Assembly: GCA_011051635.1 (NCBI GenBank)
Contig: DRKV01000092.1
Location: forward strand, 1-7,415
Length of the DNA stretch: 7,415 bases
Source: Chloroflexota bacterium
Lineage (GTDB): Bacteria > Chloroflexota > Anaerolineae > Anaerolineales > DRKV01
Direction of reading: 5' to 3'
In this document: piece by piece, positions 1-6,400 of the stretch
Layout of the letters: every line of letters begins with the position of its first letter
Position numbering within the stretch: position 1 is the first letter of the stretch
The notes under the pieces: generated by a model
What the model was told of the DNA's origin: nothing
What the model saw: the letters and a program-made list of their open reading frames with translations, nothing else
Databases searched by the model: none
Position numbers and translations under genes: made by a program

Positions 1-446
1 CGTCCCTGGAGGAGGCCGCCCGCCAACTGGAGCGCGCCCTGCCGGAGAGAGTGCGCGCCGCCATCACCTACAACAAGCCGCTCAGCCACCGCATCTTTGC
101 CGGGGCCGACGCCCTCCTGATTCCCTCCCGCTATGAACCCTGCGGCCTGACCCAGATGATTGCCATGCGCTACGGCTGCGTCCCGATTGCCCGCGCCACG
201 GGGGGGCTGCGCGACACCATCCGGGATTACTTGCAGCGCCCCGACAGCACCGGCTTCCTCTTCGACGCCGCCAGCCCGGTGGGGCTGGCCGGGGCAATCC
301 GCCGGGCGCTGGCGGTTTACGGACAAACGCACAACTGGAAAGGGCTGCAACGCCGCGGAATGCGGGAGGATTTCTCCTGGGAACGCTCCGCCCGCCAGTA
401 CACCAAACTTTACTACCGCCTGAAGGCCGCGGCTGCCCAACGCTAA
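1..446 (+). CDS. glgA: Glycogen synthase (ADP-glucose type), C-terminal part only
   Basis: This is the 3' end of a GT5 glycogen synthase, which transfers glucose from ADP-glucose to the non-reducing end of an alpha-1,4-glucan in the cytoplasm. The reading frame is already open at base 3 and ends with TAA at 444-446, giving 147 visible codons. The family is usually about 480 residues, so roughly two thirds lies outside the window. The diagnostic block is in fragment residues 36-75: ADALLIPSRYEPCGLTQM followed by ARATGGLRDTI. The Glu of EPCGL (fragment residue 45) is the conserved active-site acid of GT-B synthases, and the TGGLRDT stretch belongs to the nucleotide-sugar site. The C-terminal helix segment (FSWERSARQYTKLYYRL) is also typical. 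GTG at 51 is an internal codon, not the start. The gene lies upstream of glgC on the same strand, which supports the ADP-glucose route. Identity is secure; the true start cannot be seen. Confidence 0.95.
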   Translation, partial: SLEEAARQLERALPERVRAAITYNKPLSHRIFAGADALLIPSRYEPCGLTQMIAMRYGCVPIARATGGLRDTIRDYLQRPDSTGFLFDAASPVGLAGAIRRALAVYGQTHNWKGLQRRGMREDFSWERSARQYTKLYYRLKAAAAQR

Positions 447-458
447 GGGGCTGCGCTT

Positions 459-484
459 TCCTTTGGCGGTAGCCGCCCAAAGGG
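459..484 (+). other. Imperfect hairpin just after glgA
   Basis: CTTTGGCGG and CCGCCCAAAG flank a TAG loop about 15 bases after the glgA stop. They pair except for bulged bases. No T-run follows, so it is not a convincing intrinsic terminator. It may protect the 3' end of the glgA transcript or be chance in GC-rich DNA. Confidence 0.25.
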
Positions 485-507
485 AGTCCGTTGCTCCTCC
501 CTCCCCA

Positions 508-569
508 AAGACCTGACGGGTCTTGGAGACCCGTCAGGTCTTGAAAGGCCTTGGAGACCCGTCAGGTCT
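508..569. repeat. Perfect 16-bp palindrome plus a third half-copy, in the glgA-glgC spacer
   Basis: Bases 508-523 (AAGACCTGACGGGTCT) are the exact reverse complement of 527-542, leaving a 3-base loop TGG at 524-526. The 20 bases at 522-541 recur exactly at 550-569, a direct repeat with a 28-base period. The left arm could therefore pair with either of two right arms, in mutually exclusive hairpins. The sequence after the first hairpin is TTGAAAGG, with no T-run, so it is not a standard terminator. The symmetry and partial extra copy look like a dispersed palindromic element (REP- or MITE-like) that has inserted or decayed in an intergenic spacer. That reading is inference, because only this locus is visible. 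Its position 20-90 bases before glgC also permits an effect on glgC mRNA stability or read-through from glgA. Confidence 0.8.
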
Positions 570-589
570 GTCTCCACCACCTCATCCAC

Positions 590-594
590 GGAGG
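590..594 (+). promoter_or_regulatory. Ribosome binding site of glgC (decides the start)
   Basis: GGAGG lies 6 bases before the ATG at 601. The frame stays open upstream to a TTG at 523, but that extension would translate the palindromic repeat into 26 residues unlike any GlgC N-terminus. The ATG at 601 begins directly at the conserved MKTRVVILAGGEGSRL, so it is the start. Confidence 0.85.
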
Positions 595-600
595 CATCCC

Positions 601-1863
601 ATGAAAACCCGCGTCGTCATCCTGGCCGGCGGGGAAGGCTCCCGCCTGGGTATCCTGACCGCCAAGCGCACCAAACCGGCGGTTCCCTTTGGGGGCAAGT
701 ACCGCATCATTGATTTCGCCCTCTCCAACTGCATCAACTCGGAACTGGTGGACGTGATGATTCTGGCGCAGTACCGCCCGCATTCGCTCATCGAACACAT
801 CGGGGCGGGCGCGCCGTGGGACCTCAACCGCGATTTCACCGGCGGGGTACGCATCTACACCCCCTACAAGGCGCGGGGCGCTTCGGACTGGTACACCGGC
901 ACGGCGGACGCGGTGCAGCAGAATTTCACCTTCATCAAGAGTACCAAACCCGACCTGGTGCTGATTCTCTCCGGCGACCACATCTACAAAATGGATTACC
1001 GCCGCCTGATTGCCTACCACCTGGAACACGAGGCCGATTTGACGATGGGCACCATCCGCGTCCCTCTGGCGGAGGCCTCCCGATTCGGCATCGTAGGCGT
1101 GGATGAGAACTGCCGCGTGACCCACTTTGTGGAGAAGCCCGCCGAACCGCCCTCCGACCTGGCAAACATGGGCGTGTACCTCTTCAACCTGGAGATGCTG
1201 AGCCACGCCCTGTGGGAGGACCGCCACAATCCGGGGTCTTCCCACGATTTCGGGAAGGACATCCTGCCCCGCCTGATTGGGGAGGGAGGCCGCGTCTTTG
1301 CCTACCCTTACGAGGAGTACTGGATGGATGTGGGGACTATCGCCTCGTACTGGCAGGCGCACATGGATTTGCTGGAATACCCCCCGCGGTTGAACCTCAA
1401 CGACCGGGGGTGGGTCATTCACACCCGTACAGAGGAACGCCCTCCCACCCGCCTGGCGGCGGGGGCGCTGGTGAGCGACAGTCTGGTGAGCGACGGCTGC
1501 ATCATCCACAGCGAAGCCCTGGTGGAGCGCAGCATCCTCTCCCCCGGCGTGGTTGTGGAACCCGGCGCGGTGGTGCGCGAATCCATCCTGCTGACCGACG
1601 CGGTGGTGGAAAGCGGGGCGGTGGTGGAGCGCGCCGTCCTGGACAAGCGCGTCCGGGTGGGGAGCAACGCCCGCGTCGGCGATATGAGCGTCTCCCCCGC
1701 GGAACGGATGCCCATGGTCGGCAAGAACAGCATCATTCCGGCGGGCTGCACGGTGGAGCCGGGGGCGGTAATCGCCACCGACGTGCTCCCCGAAGATTAT
1801 CCCGGCCCGCTGGTGAACAAAGACACTTATCTCGAAACCCGGAGGTTACCGCATGAACTTTGA
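601..1863 (+). CDS. glgC: Glucose-1-phosphate adenylyltransferase (ADP-glucose pyrophosphorylase)
   Basis: Makes ADP-glucose and pyrophosphate from ATP and glucose-1-phosphate, the committed and normally allosterically controlled step of bacterial glycogen synthesis. The 420-residue length fits the family (about 400-430). The N-terminal nucleotidyltransferase domain (about 1-265) has the nucleotide loop GGEGSRLGILTAKRTKP (10-26) and the block FGGKYRIIDFALSNC (30-44). It also has WYTGTADAVQQN (97-108), the metal/catalytic Asp in SGDHIYKMDY (Asp126), the glucose-1-phosphate Lys in FVEKP (Lys179) and YWMDVGTIASYW (240-251 region). The C-terminal part (about 285-395) is a left-handed beta-helix, seen as repeating hexapeptides rich in V/I and G such as SPGVVVEPGAVV. 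The gene starts 154 bases after glgA and overlaps malQ by 11 bases, so it is part of a glycogen cluster. No key residue is missing. The basic cluster Lys22/Arg23/Lys25 is where enterobacterial enzymes carry allosteric-site residues; the effector here cannot be predicted. Confidence 0.97.
   Translation: MKTRVVILAGGEGSRLGILTAKRTKPAVPFGGKYRIIDFALSNCINSELVDVMILAQYRPHSLIEHIGAGAPWDLNRDFTGGVRIYTPYKARGASDWYTGTADAVQQNFTFIKSTKPDLVLILSGDHIYKMDYRRLIAYHLEHEADLTMGTIRVPLAEASRFGIVGVDENCRVTHFVEKPAEPPSDLANMGVYLFNLEMLSHALWEDRHNPGSSHDFGKDILPRLIGEGGRVFAYPYEEYWMDVGTIASYWQAHMDLLEYPPRLNLNDRGWVIHTRTEERPPTRLAAGALVSDSLVSDGCIIHSEALVERSILSPGVVVEPGAVVRESILLTDAVVESGAVVERAVLDKRVRVGSNARVGDMSVSPAERMPMVGKNSIIPAGCTVEPGAVIATDVLPEDYPGPLVNKDTYLETRRLPHEL
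1841..1845 (+). promoter_or_regulatory. Ribosome binding site of malQ, inside glgC
   Basis: GGAGG sits 7 bases before the malQ ATG at 1853 and lies within the last codons of glgC. A ribosome finishing glgC at 1863 uncovers this site and ends 11 bases past the malQ start, the usual geometry of translational coupling. Confidence 0.85.
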
Positions 1864-3379
1864 ACGCCGCGCGGGTATCCTGCTGCACCCGACCAGTCTG
1901 CCCGGCCCATACGGCATCGGCGACCTCGGTCCGGAGGCCTACCGCTGGGTGGATTTCCTGGCCGGGAGTCAGACCACCTTGTGGCAGGTGCTCCCCCTGG
2001 GGCCAACCGGCTACGGCGACTCGCCGTACCAGTGCTTCTCGGCTTTCGCGGGCAATCCCTACCTCGTCAGCCCGCAGCGCTTGCTGGAGGAAAACCTGCT
2101 CCACAGCGACGACCTGGTAAACCTGCCCCCCTTCCCCGCCGGTAAAGTGGACTACGGAATGGTCATTCCCTGGAAACTGGGTCTCCTGGACCGCGCCTGG
2201 CAGCGCTTCACCCGCCTGCCCGCCGGAGAAATCCACGCCGCCTTTGCCGCTTTTCGGGAGCAGCACGCCGCCTGGCTGGATGATTTTGCCCTCTTCATGG
2301 CGCTCAAGGAGGCCCACGGCGGCGCGCCCTGGCCGACGTGGGAGGCTCCCTTGCGCCGCCGGAAGCCGGAAGCCCTGGAGGCCGCCCGCGCCGACCTGGA
2401 GACGGCCATCGAGCGGCAGGCCTTCCGTCAGTTCCTTTTCTTCCGCCAGTGGGAGGCGCTGAAAGCCTACGCCAACGAACGCGGGGTACGCATCATCGGC
2501 GACATCCCCATCTTCGTGGCGCACGACAGCGCCGAGGTGTGGGCGCGCCCCGATTTGTTCCACCTGGACGAATACGGCAACCCCGCGGTGGTGGCCGGCG
2601 TTCCTCCCGATTATTTCTCGGAGACGGGGCAGTTGTGGGGCAATCCGCTCTACCGCTGGGAGGCGCATGCCGCGGAGAGGTACGCCTGGTGGCTGGCCCG
2701 CATCCGCACCGTCCTGCAACTGGTGGACATCATCCGCCTGGACCACTTCCGCGGTTTCGCCGGTTACTGGGAAATCCCCGCCGGGGAGGAAACCGCCGTC
2801 AACGGGCGCTGGGTTCCCGGCCCCGGGGCGGATTTCTTCGCCGCCGTGGAGCAGGCTCTCGGCTCCCTGCCGCTGATTGCGGAGGACCTGGGCGAAATCA
2901 CCCCCGACGTAGTCGCCCTGCGGGAGCAGTTCGGCCTGCCGGGGATGAAGGTTCTGGTCTTCGCCTTCGGGGACGACGCCCGTAACCCCTTCCTGCCGCA
3001 CAACTACACGCCCGATTGCGTGGTTTACACCGGCACGCACGATAACGACACCGCCGCGGGCTGGTATCAGCGCGCCCCGGAGAGGGAACGCGACTTCGCC
3101 CGCCGCTACCTGGCCCGCGACGGGAGCGACATCGCCTGGGATTTGATTCGGGCGGCCTGGAGTTCGGTGGCCGTTTTCAGCCTCGCCCCCATGCAGGATT
3201 TACTCTCCCTGGATAACCGCGCCCGGATGAACTACCCCAGCCGTCCGAGCGGCAACTGGCAGTGGCGCATGGCCGCCGACGCTCTCTCGGATGGTCTGCG
3301 CGCCCGCCTGCAAGAGCAAAACATCCTTTACGGGCGCACGCCCGCCACGGCGAGGGCGCGGATTGGGCATTTGGAATAA
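1853..3379 (+). CDS. malQ: 4-alpha-glucanotransferase (amylomaltase / disproportionating enzyme, GH77)
   Basis: Transfers alpha-1,4-glucan segments between chains, releasing glucose or reshaping maltodextrins and glycogen in the cytoplasm. The 508-residue length matches the short, Thermus/plant-type GH77 enzymes rather than the roughly 690-residue enterobacterial MalQ. GH77 signatures run in order: LHPTSLPGPYGIGDLG (11-26), WQVLPLGPTGYGDSPYQ (44-60), IIGDIPIFVAHDSAEVW (214-230) and GVPPDYFSETGQLWGNP (249-265). The catalytic nucleophile is Asp297 in RLDHFRG, the acid/base is Glu344 in AEDLG, and the transition-state stabiliser is Asp397 in GTHDND. The late motif ARMNYPSRPSGNWQWR (457-472) is also intact. 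All three acids are present, so the enzyme should be active. The start at 1853 has a good GGAGG and overlaps the end of glgC. With GlgA and GlgC it fits storage-glucan turnover; it could equally serve maltodextrin uptake, but no transporter is visible. Confidence 0.98.
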   Translation: MNFERRAGILLHPTSLPGPYGIGDLGPEAYRWVDFLAGSQTTLWQVLPLGPTGYGDSPYQCFSAFAGNPYLVSPQRLLEENLLHSDDLVNLPPFPAGKVDYGMVIPWKLGLLDRAWQRFTRLPAGEIHAAFAAFREQHAAWLDDFALFMALKEAHGGAPWPTWEAPLRRRKPEALEAARADLETAIERQAFRQFLFFRQWEALKAYANERGVRIIGDIPIFVAHDSAEVWARPDLFHLDEYGNPAVVAGVPPDYFSETGQLWGNPLYRWEAHAAERYAWWLARIRTVLQLVDIIRLDHFRGFAGYWEIPAGEETAVNGRWVPGPGADFFAAVEQALGSLPLIAEDLGEITPDVVALREQFGLPGMKVLVFAFGDDARNPFLPHNYTPDCVVYTGTHDNDTAAGWYQRAPERERDFARRYLARDGSDIAWDLIRAAWSSVAVFSLAPMQDLLSLDNRARMNYPSRPSGNWQWRMAADALSDGLRARLQEQNILYGRTPATARARIGHLE

Positions 3380-3387
3380 CCGTTCAG

Positions 3388-3433
3388 AACGCGACACTCC
3401 CCCTTCACAGTGAAGGGGGAGTGTCGCGTTTTT
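3388..3433 (+). terminator. Intrinsic terminator closing the glycogen genes
   Basis: The arms 3388-3407 and 3411-3430 are perfect reverse complements (20 bp, starting AACGCGACACTCCCCCTTCA) around a CAG loop. The run TTTTT at 3429-3433 overlaps and follows the right arm. It starts 9 bases after the malQ stop. On the minus strand the same stem is followed by CTGAACGG, without a T-run. It is therefore a strong terminator for malQ and at best a stem-only barrier for the converging gene that stops at 3444. The short 3380-3443 spacer holds nothing else. Confidence 0.88.
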
Positions 3434-3443
3434 ACCAGCGGCC

Positions 3444-6400
3444 TCATTGCTCAAAGGCCTGTAAGTCGACCGTGTAAAAGTAAATCGTTCCGTCCGAGGC
3501 GCCAATCACCAGGCGGTTCCCGCCAGCCGAGAAAGCCAGTCCGCCTTCAAACGACTTGCCCAGGGAGGTCTGCTGGACCAACGCCCCGTCCGAGAGCCTC
3601 CATGCCAGTAGCGTCCCGTTCGCATCCACCGAGACCAGGCCCCCTCCTTGAGGGAAGAAGCGTACCCCCAAAACGGGGGCGTCGTGACCGTACAGGACGA
3701 ACTTCTCCGCGCTCTCCTGCCAATCCCAAACCCGTACAGTACCGTCCCAAGAGGCAGAAGCCACCAGGGTATTATCGGGGGAGAAATCCACATCTGCAAC
3801 GGCATCCAGGTGTCCACTCAAAATCTGTAAAGGGCTGCCATCCAGCGTGGACCACACTCGCACCGTGCGGTCTGCAGAACCTGTCACCAGATAAGCCCCG
3901 TCCTGAGCGTAACGCACCGCAAAGACGGGGGCTGTATGCCCCTGAAGGATGAAACGAGTCCCGGCATTGTTGCGCTGATTGACATGCACGAGGAAATCGT
4001 TGGACGCCGAGGCTATCAAATCGGCGTCAGGGTCATAGTCCACGGCCAGCATGTAGAAAGGCTCGTTCAACAGAATTTTCTGGAACGGCGCGCCGGTGCT
4101 CACCCGCCAAATGCGGGTAGAACTATCCACCGATGCAGAAGCCAGCCAGGAACCATCCGAGGAGAAGGCCACTCCCACCACTGCGCCGCTGTGTTTCTCA
4201 GAAGAGGTTCCGATGTAATCTACTTGTCGCGTATTCAGGTCATACACACCCAGGCCGCGCTCTCCGCCAACCGCCAGGCTGCTTCCCTGCGGAGAAAAAG
4301 CCAGGGCATATATCTTCCCTAAAGAGAGAGTGGTTTGTGTATCCGGAGAGAGAGGGACACGGGGTAATTCCGCTGCTGCATCTGGTTCCTGTCCATACGG
4401 CAGAACGGTGTTGCGCTGAATGGGGCGCAAGGCAGGATAGAGGCGTTTTCGGGTATCCGCTCCCTGAAAGAAACCCGGGGACAAAGGAAGAGAAGCCAGG
4501 GCGGTTTTATCGTCCAGGGACTCGAAGGGAACGTAGTACAGTTTGATGCCTTCCCCAGGGTCTTCGGTGGCAAACAAAAGGTAAGTACCGTCCGGGCTCC
4601 AACGCATCTCGCGGTAGCAGCACTCTTTCTGCAAGGGGTCAATGACTTTCGCCCGTCCGGTACTCATATCGTAGAGCACAAAATCGCCAAAGCCATCATG
4701 CACAGCGCCGTTGATAGCGAAGAGGTTCTCCCCGTTCCAAGCAAAATCGTAAAGCAGCGGTTTGCCGTCCTCTCCACTGTAACCGCGCACCTGAAAACGG
4801 TTAGCAGGGAAAGTGTCCACCAGGCGAGGCGCTTCGCCGCATGCCCGCAATTCGTAAACCAGCACCGCCTGCCATTTGCGCCCGGCTGCGGAGGTCTCCG
4901 CCAAAACGGCCAGGCGCTTTCCATCGGGAGACCAGCGGTAGGTATCGGCTACAACATCCATTTCGCAACTCCCTGCCAGCGGCAAGTCGGTGTAATTGGG
5001 CAACGACTTCAGCCGAAGCAGGTTGAAGGGTACGATGCTGGTTAACGGACGCTTCAGACCATCAGGGAAGAGCACCTCATCGGTCAGAATGATACTGTCT
5101 CCATCTCGCGTAATGCCGTAGGCCTGATAGCACCCTAAAGAGATGATATTTCCCGTCGCGATGTGAACGGCCTTCAGGCAGTCGGCTTCCTCGTAAAGAA
5201 CGTACTGCCCGTCAGGAGACCACTGCAAGTAGGCCTTGTCGATGCCATTGTGGGTCAATTGCCGCGCTCCCTGTCCATTCAGGTTGACCACCCAAATGTC
5301 GCCCCGCACCACCAGCGCCAGTTTATCCGCCCCGCCAACTTCCGTCGGCCCCGTGGGGGTGGCACCGGCTTCGGGGGTAGGATTGGCCGAGACAGGAGGG
5401 CGATAGGCTCGCAAGGCAAGGGAGACCTCTCCCCCCAAGGTGTCGAAGAAATAGGAGGGGAACGGAAGCGGCTCAAAGCGGCCTCCCCCGCTCAAGGTTG
5501 CCAGAGGCACATAATAAATTTCTGCCGGTTTCGTATAGCGCGCATCCTGGAAAACAAAGGAAACATAGGAGCCATCCGCGCTGAAATGGATATCCCGATA
5601 ACAACAGCGCCCCTCCACGGGATTCACGACTTCCGCCTTACGCGTTTGGAGGTTGTAGAGCACCATATCCCCCCCGTTGTGACGCACGTCCCCGTGAAGG
5701 ATAAAGGTATCACGCCCATCCCAGGCATACTCGTCAATGCGCGGCAAGGCGCTGTTCTCGCTGTAACCGCGCAAGGTAAAGCGGTCGCCGGGGAAGGCAT
5801 CTACCAAGTCGGGATTGCAGTTCTCATCGAAGGTATACACCTGAATGACGTCTTCCCTGCGGCCATGAGCGGAGACTTCCACAACGGTAACCGCCATACG
5901 TCCGTCATCCCTGTAGCGGGTCAAGCGCCCCACGTGCAGCGTGCAGCGCGAATTTTGCACAGGGGGTGAGGTAACCGCAGCGGTATGGGAGGCGATATCC
6001 AAACTGTAAACCGTGCCCTCACGGGTATACAGAAGATGCTTTCCATCAGCAGCCCACTGCAAATCCTGTTTAGGGGCTTCGTCGGTGGTCAGACGTTCCA
6101 GTTCCGAACCATCCGGATTCGCCATCCAGATGTCATTCTGGGCCACAAAGGCGATTTTGTCCACCCCACCGACCACCACAGGGGTGGGGGTAGCAGTGGG
6201 CGTAGCGGTCGGCTGTCCCGTCGGCGTCCCTGTCGGTGTCAGAGGCGGAGGGGGGGTAAACGTGGCAGCAGGAAGAACGGTGGGAGACGGTGAGAGAAGC
6301 GGAGCAGCGGTTCTCGTCGGGGCTTCTGCTACCACCGCAGAGGGGGAAGGAGCGCCCCCAAAAAGCGTCAAAGGGGAGATTCCGTTCTGGAGGAGAGCAA

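Noticed and set aside
523..600. TTG-initiated 26-residue N-terminal extension of GlgC
   Set aside because: It would translate the palindromic repeat, has no homologous counterpart in the family, and a good GGAGG sits just before the ATG at 601.
562..1509. Open frame of 315 codons on the minus strand, opposite glgC
   Set aside because: A shadow of the well-conserved glgC; no plausible domain and no supporting ribosome site or context.
1733..3040. Open frame of 435 codons on the minus strand, opposite malQ
   Set aside because: It lies antisense to a malQ gene with all catalytic motifs intact, its translation is low-complexity G/V/Q/P-rich with no recognisable family, and long antisense frames are common in GC-rich genes.
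3388..3433. Reading the strong hairpin as a bidirectional terminator
   Set aside because: The T-run is only on the plus side; the minus transcript runs into CTGAACGG after the stem, so termination of the pseudokinase gene here is not supported beyond a possible stem effect.
5163..5969. Open frame of 268 codons on the plus strand inside the pseudokinase gene
   Set aside because: It is antisense to the TolB-like units, whose PD40 motifs and duplicated structure show the minus strand to be the coding one.
6177..6240. Short G/T-rich tandem pattern that might be a CRISPR-like or minisatellite array
   Set aside because: It is fully explained as in-frame codons for the Pro/Thr linker, and there are no regular repeats with spacers.
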